A DNA stretch of 64,000 nucleotides from Alkalispirochaeta americana (GTDB lineage: Bacteria > Spirochaetota > Spirochaetia > DSM-27196 > Alkalispirochaetaceae): contig NZ_FTMS01000016.1 of the NCBI RefSeq assembly GCF_900156105.1, positions 1 through 64,000 of the forward strand, read 5' to 3'. The notes beneath the pieces are model-generated. The model had not been told where the DNA came from. It saw nothing but the letters and a program-made list of their open reading frames with translations, and did not search any database. Below, one piece after another: positions 15,706 through 24,476 of this stretch (positions are counted from its first letter, which is position 1; each line of letters starts with the position of its first letter). Both the position numbers and the translations under genes were made by a program.

Positions 15706-16275
15706 ATGAGCGGTCGTGCAGGGGATAAAACCTGGGAAGAACTCCTGCTGGAGCTGGTCAGGCGCTATTATACCCCCGGGGGGCCGGCAGGGGCTGCCCC
15801 GAAGGTCCCGCCAGACCCGGGGTATCCCGAAGCAGTCACGGAGATCACCGTGACAAACCGCAGCTGCGGTGATTCTGTTACCGTTTGCCGTGGCCCGGGA
15901 GGGCAGGGGGGCTGTGGAGTTCAGGGCCTTCGCATTGTGGCCCGGGGGTGCGCGGTATGCAAGGCTTCAGCGGCCCTGGCTGAATCGACGGCGGCACTCC
16001 TGTCGGTTCAGGAGATTGTATCGCTCTGCCGGGAGATGATCGCCCGAATCACAGCAGCCAGGGAGCAGGAGAGCGTCGCGTTGCCCGGCGCTCTGTCCTG
16101 CACTCTGCCCGAAGATATTCTGCGGGATCTTGAACTTCTGGAGCTTGTGAAGAACGCCCCGGGGCGTCGGCGGTGCGCAACCCTGAGCTGGGAGGCTCTC
16201 GCCGAGGCCTTCGCGGAGAGGGAATCCTCCGATTGCGTTGACACCAGCCAAGTCATTCGATACTCTGAGATCTAA
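15706..16275 (+). CDS. sufU: SufU-type Fe-S scaffold/sulfur-transfer protein
   Basis: A 189-residue IscU/SufU-fold protein, partner of SufS. Conserved ligands are visible in NRSCGDSVTV (first Cys and Asp), GCAVCKASA (second Cys) and RRRCATLSW (third Cys). The SufU-specific C-terminal end is present. A Gly/Pro-rich insertion near residues 25-40 is unusual. It is transcribed with sufS. Confidence 0.9.
   Translation: MSGRAGDKTWEELLLELVRRYYTPGGPAGAAPKVPPDPGYPEAVTEITVTNRSCGDSVTVCRGPGGQGGCGVQGLRIVARGCAVCKASAALAESTAALLSVQEIVSLCREMIARITAAREQESVALPGALSCTLPEDILRDLELLELVKNAPGRRRCATLSWEALAEAFAERESSDCVDTSQVIRYSEI
16238..16266 (+). promoter_or_regulatory. Sigma70-type promoter of gpmA inside the sufU 3' end
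   Basis: TTGACA (16238-16243), a 17-nt spacer and TACTCT (16261-16266). The leader to gpmA is about 24 nt and includes GAGGGAG. Confidence 0.65.
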
Positions 16276-16296
16276 TCAAATAGAGGGAGCACAACC

Positions 16297-17043
16297 ATGT
16301 ACAAACTTGTCTTGTTGCGTCATGGCGAAAGTGACTGGAACAAACAGAACCGCTTTACCGGCTGGACCGATGTTGACCTTTCCGAACAGGGTATTCAGGA
16401 GGCCGCCGAGGCAGGTCGTCTGATGAAAGAAGAAGGCTTTGTCTTCGACATTGCCTACACCTCTGTTCTGAAGCGTGCCATTAATACCCTGCACCTGGCC
16501 CTGAACGCCATGGATCAGGTCTGGATACCTGTAGAGAAGAGCTGGCGCCTGAACGAGCGTCACTACGGCGCGCTTCAGGGGCTGAACAAGGCCGAGACGG
16601 CAGAGCAGCACGGCGAAGAAAAAGTGAAAATCTGGCGCCGCAGCTACGATACCCCGCCGCCGGCGCTGGAGACGTCCGATGAGCGCCATCCCGGCCATGA
16701 TCCCCGCTACGCCGATCTGAGCGAGGCTGAACTGCCCCGGACGGAGTGCCTCAAAGATACGGTCGAGCGCTTTCTCCCGCTCTGGCACGATACGATTGCC
16801 CCTACAATCCGTTCCGGCAAGCGTGTGGTGATCGCTGCCCACGGCAACAGCCTGCGGGCGCTGGTGAAGTATCTTGACAACATCAGCGATGACGAGATCA
16901 TTGGTCTGAACATTCCCACCGGGAGCCCCCTGGTGTACGAACTTGATGCAGACCTGAAACCTCTTCGCAACTATTACCTGGGCGATCAGGAGGCGATCGC
17001 AGCCAAGGCAAACGCCGTGGCGAGCCAGGGCAAGAGCGGCTGA
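16297..17043 (+). CDS. gpmA: 2,3-bisphosphoglycerate-dependent phosphoglycerate mutase
   Basis: Glycolytic enzyme of 248 residues that interconverts 3- and 2-phosphoglycerate through a phosphohistidine. The catalytic histidine is in [19 protein letters not shown] and the second histidine in [13 protein letters not shown] are present. The length is standard. GAGGGAG precedes the ATG. In Treponema pallidum gpmA ends the tro metal-transport operon; here the metal transporter is about 5 kb away on the opposite strand. Confidence 0.97.
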   Translation: MYKLVLLRHGESDWNKQNRFTGWTDVDLSEQGIQEAAEAGRLMKEEGFVFDIAYTSVLKRAINTLHLALNAMDQVWIPVEKSWRLNERHYGALQGLNKAETAEQHGEEKVKIWRRSYDTPPPALETSDERHPGHDPRYADLSEAELPRTECLKDTVERFLPLWHDTIAPTIRSGKRVVIAAHGNSLRALVKYLDNISDDEIIGLNIPTGSPLVYELDADLKPLRNYYLGDQEAIAAKANAVASQGKSG

Positions 17044-17062
17044 TCGGATCAGTTTTTGTGAC

Positions 17063-17094
17063 GGCGTCGCAGGAGGCCTGTGTCCTGCGACGCC
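17063..17094 (+). terminator. Strong hairpin after gpmA
   Basis: A perfect 12-bp stem ggcgtcgcagga/tcctgcgacgcc with an 8-nt loop lies 20 nt after the gpmA stop. The following sequence ccttgtcaatt has few T residues, so termination efficiency is uncertain. Confidence 0.6.
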
Positions 17095-17149
17095 CCTTGT
17101 CAATTCGGCGCCTGGTGCCCCGTTTTTTCCTGCTTTGTGAGATCCCCCT

Positions 17150-17842
17150 GTGCAGTATTTCCCCGGAAAAAAAACGCCGAAGGCGCTTCTCTTTGATATA
17201 GATAACACACTCTACCGGCATGCTCCCTATGTGGCGCATCAAACAGACGTGCTTGTTGCCCGCCTTGCCCGGCAGCGGGGACAGGACGAGGCCGGGACAC
17301 GACAGCTGGTGGAGAAGACCCGGCGGGAGATCGCCAGCGCCACAGGACGAACCCCATCCCTGGCAACTACCTTTGTGGAGCTGGGGGTACCCATCGCCGA
17401 GAGCATTCTCTGGCGGAGGGAGCTTTTGCGGCCCGGAGATTTCCTGGGTCCCGATCCTGTCCTGGCCGGTGCACTTCGCGAGCTTGGCCAAAGGCTTCCC
17501 CTGGGGGTGGTGACCAACAACCCCGAAGAGACGGGGTGGCGCACCCTGAAAGCTCTTGGTCTGGAGGATCTCTTCCCGGTTCTGGCGGGGCTCGATACCA
17601 GAGAATGCTCCAAGCCGTCCTGGCCGATCTTTCAGGCAGCGCTTGATCAGCTGGGTTGTTCCCCTGCGGAGGTTCTCCTTGTGGGAGATCGCTACGACGT
17701 GGATCTGGAACCCGTTATTCGTCGTGGTGGCAGCGGGCTTCTACTGGAGAAAGACGCCGATTTAACGCTCTTTCCCCGATTTTTGCTGGACCAGACCCGG
17801 CCGCGAGGGAAGAAAATCACTCTTCTTGGCGATACCCCTTGA
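17150..17842 (+). CDS. HAD-superfamily hydrolase (phosphatase-like)
   Basis: A 230-residue haloacid-dehalogenase fold protein. Motif I is FDIDNTLYRH (nucleophile Asp), motif II VVTNNPEE, the motif III lysine lies in ECSKPSWPIF, and motif IV is LLVGDRYDVDLEP. The helical cap lies at about residues 25-95. The GTG start is the first in the frame near the motif; the Shine-Dalgarno is weak. Substrate unknown. A second protein of this class is at 53931-54632. Confidence 0.8.
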   Translation: MQYFPGKKTPKALLFDIDNTLYRHAPYVAHQTDVLVARLARQRGQDEAGTRQLVEKTRREIASATGRTPSLATTFVELGVPIAESILWRRELLRPGDFLGPDPVLAGALRELGQRLPLGVVTNNPEETGWRTLKALGLEDLFPVLAGLDTRECSKPSWPIFQAALDQLGCSPAEVLLVGDRYDVDLEPVIRRGGSGLLLEKDADLTLFPRFLLDQTRPRGKKITLLGDTP

Positions 17843-17874
17843 CCGCACGGGCAATATCGGTCACTCATGGTAGT

Positions 17875-19935
17875 ATGAATAGAACTCCACGTTCCCCTCG
17901 CAGAGATTCCTCTGCTACGAACCCTTCCCGAAAAAATCCGCCCCGTAAGAAGCCACCCCGCACGGAAGCCCCCCGACGAACAAAAAAATCATCCCACGAT
18001 GGCCTCACGGGAAAGCTTTCCCTCACAGCCCGGGGCTTTGGATTTGTCCAGCCCCGGACAGGGCCTGATATACTCGTTCCCTACGATCATCTTTTCGTCG
18101 CCGCCTCGGGCGATCTTGTCCGGGTAGAGCTCTTTCCCGAAACTGCGTCGGACAAACCCGCAGGTCGAATTGTGGAAGTCCTGGAACGCAGTCAGGAACC
18201 CCTGGTGGGGCGGGTGGGGCGGCGTGGCCGGGAAGTCCGTTTCTACCCCGAGGGACAGCGCCTGTCCCGCGCCCTGATTCTCGAGACCGCCGCACTGACC
18301 CGATTTGAGCAAAATCTTCCGGGTGGACCGCTTCAGGAAGGTGATATCCTCCGGGTGCAGATGACGCTCTGGACGGATCCTCAGAAGCACCCTTTGGGGG
18401 AGCCTCTGGAACTCGTGGGGCGCCGGGACGATTCCGGCATTGATCTGCGTTTGATCGCCCTGTCCCGGGGGTTGCCCCTGAGCTTCCCGGAAGAATTGCT
18501 CCAGGAGGCGGAGCAGATGAAGATTCCTCCTCCCCGAAAGGCCCTGCGGGAAAAAACCCGTCAGGATCTGCGGAGCCTTACCTGCTTCACGATCGACCCG
18601 GCAACAGCCAAGGATTTCGACGATGCGCTTTCGATTCACCAGCGCGAGGATGGCCTCTTCGAGCTGGGTATCCACATAGCCGATGTGAGCTACTTTGTTG
18701 AAGAGGGATCTGCCCTGGATGCGGAGGCCCGGGAACGGGCAACCTCGGTCTACCTGGTGAATGAAGTGCTCCCCATGCTTCCCGAGCATCTTTCAAACGA
18801 TCTCTGCAGTCTTGTCCCGGGCAGACCCCGCCTTGCCTTCTCGGTGCTTGTCGTTCTGGACAGCATCGGTACCGTACACGATCTGACAATCACGGAAAGC
18901 ATTATTCAGAGTTCCCGACGCTTTACCTATGAAGAAGTCGAAGAGATCCTTCAGGGAGAGTCGGACCCTCTGGCACCAAGCCTTCACATTCTGGAGCTTC
19001 TGGCCCAGATGCTCCGGCGGCGGCGACGGGATCAGGGAAGCGTTGATATGGACCTTCCTGCTACGACCATCACCCTGGACGAGGATGGCGTTCCGCTCTC
19101 AATTCTGCCTGTGGAACGGCTCCACGCACACCGCCTGGTAGAGGAGTGCATGCTTCTGGCAAACCGCATGGTGGCGGAGTTTGTTCTGAAAGAAGCAGCG
19201 CGTCACCGCCGGCCTTTTCTCTACCGGGTTCATCCTCAACCCAAGCAGAGCGATGTGGAACAACTTCTGCAACTCCTGGAACAACTGGGAATTCGCTATC
19301 ACCTGGACGATACGGTTCAACCCGAGGATTACCGGAATATTCTGGCCCTGATCGAAAATCTTGAGTTCAAGGATCTTGTGGAGAAGCTCGCCCTGAAGTC
19401 GCTCCCCAAAGCGGTTTACAGCACCGATAATGCCGGGCACTTCGGGTTGGGGTTCGAGGCCTATACCCATTTCACCTCTCCCATCCGCCGGTATCCCGAT
19501 CTGATAATTCACCGAATGCTCAAGCGCTATATTGCTCCCGGGCGTATCGCCCTGCGCCGGGGTGTTCAGGATCTGCTCGATCACGTAGCTTCCCACTCCT
19601 CGGAAAGGGAACGGAACGCCACCGAAGCGGAACGGGATTACACCCGGCTCAAGAGCCTCCAGTACCTGAACACGAAAATCGGGAACGTCTATTCCGGGGT
19701 CATTTCCGGGGTGACGTCCTTCGGACTCTTTGTTCAGCTGAACCGTTATCTGGTGGAAGGGCTGGTTCACATCTCTTCTTTGGGAAAGGAACGGTTCGAG
19801 CTCAACACCGAGGGCTATCGCCTTGAAAGCGGTACGTCCGGAACGGTCTACACCCTGGGCGACCGGGTGCGGGTGAAGATCGTGGGGGTAAATCCCCAGG
19901 AGCGAAAAGCCGACATGGAGCTCATTCAAGAGTAG
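17875..19935 (+). CDS. rnr: Ribonuclease R (RNB-domain exoribonuclease)
   Basis: A 3'-5' exoribonuclease of 686 residues. A short Arg/Lys/Pro-rich N-terminal tail (RNA-binding-like) leads into the cold-shock domain (GKLSLTARGFGFVQP). The RNB catalytic core follows, with FTIDPATAKDFDDALSIH and its Asp cluster, then TSPIRRYPDLIIHR. A C-terminal S1 domain has YSGVISGVTSFGLFVQL. The first in-frame ATG after the HAD stop (17875) is used; no clear Shine-Dalgarno is visible. The usual C-terminal basic tail is absent. Confidence 0.95.
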   Translation: MNRTPRSPRRDSSATNPSRKNPPRKKPPRTEAPRRTKKSSHDGLTGKLSLTARGFGFVQPRTGPDILVPYDHLFVAASGDLVRVELFPETASDKPAGRIVEVLERSQEPLVGRVGRRGREVRFYPEGQRLSRALILETAALTRFEQNLPGGPLQEGDILRVQMTLWTDPQKHPLGEPLELVGRRDDSGIDLRLIALSRGLPLSFPEELLQEAEQMKIPPPRKALREKTRQDLRSLTCFTIDPATAKDFDDALSIHQREDGLFELGIHIADVSYFVEEGSALDAEARERATSVYLVNEVLPMLPEHLSNDLCSLVPGRPRLAFSVLVVLDSIGTVHDLTITESIIQSSRRFTYEEVEEILQGESDPLAPSLHILELLAQMLRRRRRDQGSVDMDLPATTITLDEDGVPLSILPVERLHAHRLVEECMLLANRMVAEFVLKEAARHRRPFLYRVHPQPKQSDVEQLLQLLEQLGIRYHLDDTVQPEDYRNILALIENLEFKDLVEKLALKSLPKAVYSTDNAGHFGLGFEAYTHFTSPIRRYPDLIIHRMLKRYIAPGRIALRRGVQDLLDHVASHSSERERNATEAERDYTRLKSLQYLNTKIGNVYSGVISGVTSFGLFVQLNRYLVEGLVHISSLGKERFELNTEGYRLESGTSGTVYTLGDRVRVKIVGVNPQERKADMELIQE

Positions 19936-19970
19936 GAAATAATTCCGTTTGAGCCCTTTTCCGGTTTTGT

Positions 19971-19999
19971 TTGAAATCTCTCCGGGGGCGGATTATACT
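19971..19999 (+). promoter_or_regulatory. Sigma70-type promoter of the HPr-fusion gene, leaderless geometry
   Basis: TTGAAA (19971-19976), 17 nt, TATACT (19994-19999). A GTG at 20007 follows after seven nt. The TTG within the -35 box would open a slightly longer frame but would lie upstream of the transcript. Confidence 0.7.
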
Positions 20000-20006
20000 T
20001 CGCAGG

Positions 20007-21539
20007 GTGAAAGCCTTGCGACCTAAGCTTCCTGTGGCAGCTGATCCGAAGGAGTTTTCTCCTTTGGTGGAATGTGCCTGTCGCAGCCTGTCACGGCTGT
20101 GCCGGTATGTAATCTCCTGCCGCGACGTTCAGGGGTGCGTGGAACGGGCGCCCCTGGGAATCTATATACAGGAAACCCGGCGGCTTGAGGAGTTGCTCGA
20201 CGCTTTCGGCTCCCGGGACAACGCCTTTTGGGCACCCTTCCGAAGCGTCTCGGCGGCAGCAAAACTGGTCTCGGATCTCCTCTACAAAGTCTTGCACCTT
20301 AAGTACGCAGCGCCCTTCTATTCACTCTTCCCCCTGGAGGATGATTTTCTGGTTGCTACTGACAAGGCGGCGCACCTTCTCACGGAGGTGCTCGCCGAGA
20401 TTTCCGAGGCCCTGTTGCAGCTGGGGGAGGAAAAGGGGCTCTCCCTTCCCGATTCTGCCTTCGACGATTTCTGTTCGGGCCGCGAGACCCCTTCTTTTGT
20501 GCTTCCCAAGGACCGGGAGTGCCGTCTGAACCCGGAGGCTCGGCGGTTTGTTGCCGATCTTGCAACAGCTTTCCTGAACCAGGTAGAAAGCAGCGGGATT
20601 ATCGGCTCCTACGAGGCAACCCGGGATTGTCCCCTGGCCGAGACGATTCCCCACCTCTTCTCGGAACGCCAGTTGAGGCGTTCCGAGAACGAGTTTCACA
20701 ACCTTCAGGCGGAATACGATACCGCCCTGGCGGGGACCAAAACAGAGCAATGCGACAAGGGACTTCCCTACCTGAGGGGGCACGCCACGGTGATCTTCCA
20801 TTTACTGGAGCTTGCCACGGCTCTGAGTCACTATTACGAGCGCCACGTGATCTTCTGTGCTGCCCGGGGCCTCCCCGTGCGGTTTCTCGGGGAGCAGCGC
20901 ATCCAGGCCCTGCTTTTTGATTACGCCCTGAAGTTTTCAGTTCATTATTTGGGCAAGGCAAGAGATCTGTGCAGAATGCTCCTTCAGAAATACGCCGAGA
21001 TAGGATCTGTCACTGTTCCCGTTCCTGTGTACCGCGGTTTTCACGTGCGGCCTTCATCGCTGGTGGCCAAGATCGTTCTTCATTACGGCACCGAGGTGAC
21101 CCTGGAGCTCGATGGAGAAACCTGCGATGCCTCGTCGGCCATGGACATCATCCGGTTTAACGAGAATATCTACGCCGTGAAGCGTCGCCGCCTGGCCGAG
21201 GAGGTGACAACCATTGCAGAACGCCTGGGCGGAGACGATCTGATGCCGGTTTTTCTTTCGCTTCTGGAAGAGAAAAAAATTGTTCTCTACTCGGGAGATT
21301 TGCATCTTCAGGATTTTCCCCGGGTTCCCGGGGAGACCATCGGCGAGTACGCCAATCGGGGTATCGCCCGCTTGTTGGCCACGGGGAAAATAGACATCCG
21401 GTCCGATATCGATGTGACCGTTCGGGGAGACGTGCGGGTCCTGGAGGATATACGAACTCTGGCGCACCATGGCTACGGTGAGGATAGCTTTGGGAACAAT
21501 ATCTCCCTGCCTGCATCGCTGATCTATCTCAGGCGTTAG
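20007..21539 (+). CDS. Large protein with internal HPr-like phosphocarrier domain
   Basis: A cytoplasmic protein of 510 residues. Residues 1-330 are a mainly helical region of unknown family. At about 335-425 there is an HPr-like domain with RGFHVRPSSL, where His346 corresponds to the phosphorylated HPr His15. SSAMDIIRFN places Ser377 exactly 31 residues later, the same spacing as His15-Ser46. A C-terminal segment (about 430-510) of unknown fold follows. Free HPr has about 88 residues, so this is a strong fusion. It probably receives phosphate from enzyme I (41293-43029), or is a regulatory target; no sugar EII genes are in the window. The N-terminal function is not recognised. Confidence 0.75.
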   Translation: MKALRPKLPVAADPKEFSPLVECACRSLSRLCRYVISCRDVQGCVERAPLGIYIQETRRLEELLDAFGSRDNAFWAPFRSVSAAAKLVSDLLYKVLHLKYAAPFYSLFPLEDDFLVATDKAAHLLTEVLAEISEALLQLGEEKGLSLPDSAFDDFCSGRETPSFVLPKDRECRLNPEARRFVADLATAFLNQVESSGIIGSYEATRDCPLAETIPHLFSERQLRRSENEFHNLQAEYDTALAGTKTEQCDKGLPYLRGHATVIFHLLELATALSHYYERHVIFCAARGLPVRFLGEQRIQALLFDYALKFSVHYLGKARDLCRMLLQKYAEIGSVTVPVPVYRGFHVRPSSLVAKIVLHYGTEVTLELDGETCDASSAMDIIRFNENIYAVKRRRLAEEVTTIAERLGGDDLMPVFLSLLEEKKIVLYSGDLHLQDFPRVPGETIGEYANRGIARLLATGKIDIRSDIDVTVRGDVRVLEDIRTLAHHGYGEDSFGNNISLPASLIYLRR

Positions 21540-21568
21540 TCCCGCCGGCACCGCGATCAGGGAGCAGG

Positions 21569-22306
21569 TCAGGGAAAGCCCCCTCCGTAGGTTGCGCGGA
21601 GACTCTGCTCGGTGAAGACCTCGGCTACAGGGCCGTGGGCAATGAGCCGTACGTTCAGCATGATCAGCGAATCAAAATAGGTCTCTACCGTTTGAAGGTT
21701 GTGATGTACCACCAGAAGCGTCTTCCCCTCCTGTTGCATCCGACGCATTACCATCGCAATAGCGCGTTCTGTGGTGGCGTCGACACCCTGAAAGGGCTCA
21801 TCCATCAGGTAGAGATCGGCATTCTGTAGAAGGGCGCGGGCCAGGAAGGTGCGCTGCTGTTGTCCTCCCGAGAGTTCGCTGATAGGGCGATGCTCCAGGT
21901 CTGTCAGGCCCAGGGTATCCAGCGCCTCCCGGGCTCGTTCCAGATCGCTCTTTCGGGGTCTGCGAAACCAGCCCAGGCGCCCGTAGCAACCCATGAGGAC
22001 TACATCCAGGACCGTTGCCGGAAAGTCCCAGTCCACGCTGGCGCGCTGGGGCACGTATCCCACGCGCCGGCGCGCTTTGTCCGAGATGCTCCCAAAGATG
22101 CGAACGTCGCCGCCCGCTGCAGGAACGATTCCCATAATTGTCTTGACCAGTGTGCTTTTCCCCGCCCCGTTGGGGCCTACCACGCCGGTGATTGAACCGG
22201 CAGGAACGGTCAGGGAAAGATCCCAGAGCACAGGTGTTTCGTGGTAGGCCACGGTGAGATCGGTAATCGTCAGGGCAGGCAGCAGGGAAGATCCTTCAGC
22301 AGTCAT
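21569..22306 (-). CDS. znuC: Metal (Zn/Mn) ABC transporter ATP-binding protein
   Basis: ATPase of 245 residues. Walker A is GPNGAGKSTLVKT, the signature LSGGQQQRTFLARAL, and Walker B LYLMDEPFQGVD. It has the compact form typical of ZnuC/TroB/MntB ATPases, with VGYVPQRASVDWDFP. It lies 6 nt after the second permease on the same strand. Tro/mnt naming is equally possible, since the metal is not shown by this subunit. Confidence 0.92.
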   Translation of the reverse strand: MTAEGSSLLPALTITDLTVAYHETPVLWDLSLTVPAGSITGVVGPNGAGKSTLVKTIMGIVPAAGGDVRIFGSISDKARRRVGYVPQRASVDWDFPATVLDVVLMGCYGRLGWFRRPRKSDLERAREALDTLGLTDLEHRPISELSGGQQQRTFLARALLQNADLYLMDEPFQGVDATTERAIAMVMRRMQQEGKTLLVVHHNLQTVETYFDSLIMLNVRLIAHGPVAEVFTEQSLRATYGGGFP

Positions 22307-22312
22307 GGAACC

Positions 22313-23485
22313 TCATGGCAGGGAGTTTCGGCCGGAGGGTCGGCCGGAATCCTGATAGGAAAAGGAGCGATGAAACGTCCTGCCTTTTTCGGTGGGCAGG
22401 AGGTTTCCCTGGTCCAGGGTTATCGTCCCCTGGAGAAGCGCCCGGGCCACCACGCGGTTTGCAAAAGCCCGGGACCACTGGAGATGGATGCCGATGCCGG
22501 TGGTGCTACAGGCTGGCGCGGCCCGTTCGCCCCGGGCGTGGTGTATCAGATGGGCCACCAGAACCTGCTCGGCGAAACGCAGGCGCTGGCGACGCACCAG
22601 AAGCCAGCGGCCGACCAGCCCCCGTCGGGGAGCTATTGTCAAAATGCCCAGAAAGATGAGACCCATAACCATGGCCATCGTTCCCGAGGTGGTGGAGTCG
22701 AGAACCCAGGCGATCCAGAGCCCTCCCAGGGCTCCCGTGGCGGCGATGAGACAACTGAAAAAGATCATTCGGGGAAGGGTCTTGCTTATGAGATAGGCCG
22801 CTGCAGCGGGAGCCGTCAGGAGGGCTACCACCAGGATGGCCCCAACCGTTTCAAAGGCCCCCACAATGGTGATCGCCACCAGAGCGGTAAAGGCGTAGTG
22901 GAGTTTTCCCGGGCGGATTCCCAGCGACGTGGCCAGCAGGGGATCAAAGGTGGTGATCTTCAGCTCCTTGTAAAAAAGCAGAATGAAGAGAGCGTTCAGA
23001 AGCAGAATAGCTCCCATACGGTAGAGGGCCCGGGGGCCCAGAACAAGGCTGCCCACCTGGAGTTGCTGGAGTGCCGAGAAGGTGATGTCGCCCATGAGAA
23101 TTGAGCCTTCACTGAGGGGGATTCCTGAGTACCGGCGGCTTACCAGGATCACCCCGATACTGAAAAGGGCGGGAAAGAGTATCCCCAGGGAGGCGTCGCT
23201 GGTGAGAAGGCCTGTCTTGTTGAGGGTTTCCACGCCAAAGACCAGAAGGACTCCTATCAGGGCGGGTGCCAGAATTATCAGGAGCGGCGCAAGAGCAGGG
23301 GGAAGCATGCCTGCTCCGTCCAGGGCGGCTGACACGGCAAAGGCGGCTACCAGGCCGGGCAGAACGGCGTGGCTGATTCCTTCGGCCACCAGTGAGAGGC
23401 GTCGCAGGACCAGGAACACACCAGGCAGAGCGCAGGCCAGGGCGGTAACAAGGGCTATGAGGACATTTGCAACCATGAAGTTCAT
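22313..23485 (-). CDS. Metal ABC transporter permease with C-terminal winged-helix-like extension
   Basis: An ABC-3 family permease of 390 residues. About eight to nine hydrophobic helices run to residue 285, with LVLRRLSLVAEGISHAVLPG, DITFSAL and FETVGAILVVALLTAPAAAAYL. A hydrophilic extension of about 95 residues follows (RRQRLRFAEQVLVAHLIHHA ... LLPTEKGRTFHRSF). It resembles the helix-turn-helix tail seen in some TroD/MntD proteins. The ATG at 23485 overlaps the stop of the other permease (ATGA). The longer upstream reading frame is spurious. Confidence 0.88.
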   Translation of the reverse strand: MNFMVANVLIALVTALACALPGVFLVLRRLSLVAEGISHAVLPGLVAAFAVSAALDGAGMLPPALAPLLIILAPALIGVLLVFGVETLNKTGLLTSDASLGILFPALFSIGVILVSRRYSGIPLSEGSILMGDITFSALQQLQVGSLVLGPRALYRMGAILLLNALFILLFYKELKITTFDPLLATSLGIRPGKLHYAFTALVAITIVGAFETVGAILVVALLTAPAAAAYLISKTLPRMIFFSCLIAATGALGGLWIAWVLDSTTSGTMAMVMGLIFLGILTIAPRRGLVGRWLLVRRQRLRFAEQVLVAHLIHHARGERAAPACSTTGIGIHLQWSRAFANRVVARALLQGTITLDQGNLLPTEKGRTFHRSFSYQDSGRPSGRNSLP

Positions 23486-24438
23486 CGGCGCGCCCCGGGA
23501 GTTCTTTCGGGATGCCCCCTGGTTCGACCCGGAGAATCCGGTCCCGGGGAGGATGAAAAATGCTGGCGGTTGCGGTGCTGCTGGATGGACCGGGCCAGGA
23601 TGCCCCGGCGGGGTGCAACCAAAATGGAGGCCAGGGCGAAGACCGTTGCTGCCAGGGCTATCACCGGACCTGTGGGAATATTTCGGGCCGTAGCACTCAG
23701 AAGGGTTCCTGTTACTCCCGCAAGCGCCCCCAGAAGTGCGGCAAGCCCCATCATGGTACCGAGCCGTTTTGTCCACTGCCGGGCCGCGGCGGCAGGGCTT
23801 ACCAGAAGCGACACCATGAGGATTACCCCCATGGTCCGGAGTCCGGCAATAACGGCTATGACGACAATCAAAATGAGAAGATGATTCAGAACCCGGGAGG
23901 GATAGCCCGAAGAGACAAGGAAGTGTGGGTCAAAGCTGTGGAGTTTCAGCTCTTTCCAGAAAAGGAAGAGGGCTGTTGCAACCAGACAGGTCAGGATGAG
24001 CAGGATCAGCGTCTCCTGCCGGGTTATGGTTGCTGCCTGACCGAAGAGATAATCCCTCAAAACACGGTGGCCGGGGAGTGCCAGCGACTGAAGTATCCGT
24101 AACAGAAAGAGACCGCCGCCGAAGAAGAGCGCCACCGTGACGCCCATGGCGGTGTCGGGTTTGACGGGCGTAGCCTGAGTTACCAGGGAGACAAAGATCA
24201 TGCTGGTGATCCCTCCCAGGAGGGCTCCCGGGAGGATAAGCTGTTCTGCCAGCCCGGCTCCTCCCAGGAGCGATCCCAGGAGGAACGCTCCGGTTATGCC
24301 GAGAAGGGAAGAGTGCGCCACAATCCCCCCCAGGAGCCCCTCTTTTCTGAGGTAGGTAAAGCACCCCACTGCTCCCGCCAGGGCTCCCGCCAGGCCGCTG
24401 CCGGAGAGAACGATCAGCAAGGTGTGATCCAGGTACAC
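23482..24438 (-). CDS. Metal ABC transporter permease (TroC/ZnuB type)
   Basis: An ABC-3 permease of 318 residues with about eight hydrophobic helices. Hallmarks are CFTYLRKEGLLGGIVAHSSL, SFDPHFLVSSG and GLRTMGVILMVSLLVSPAAAAR. The GTG start at 24438 has AAGGAGG upstream. It pairs with the adjacent permease, which has a longer tail. Confidence 0.9.
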   Translation of the reverse strand: MYLDHTLLIVLSGSGLAGALAGAVGCFTYLRKEGLLGGIVAHSSLLGITGAFLLGSLLGGAGLAEQLILPGALLGGITSMIFVSLVTQATPVKPDTAMGVTVALFFGGGLFLLRILQSLALPGHRVLRDYLFGQAATITRQETLILLILTCLVATALFLFWKELKLHSFDPHFLVSSGYPSRVLNHLLILIVVIAVIAGLRTMGVILMVSLLVSPAAAARQWTKRLGTMMGLAALLGALAGVTGTLLSATARNIPTGPVIALAATVFALASILVAPRRGILARSIQQHRNRQHFSSSPGPDSPGRTRGHPERTPGARR

Positions 24439-24476
24439 GGGCTCCTCCTTCTTACCGGCCCATGGTACCGGAAAGA

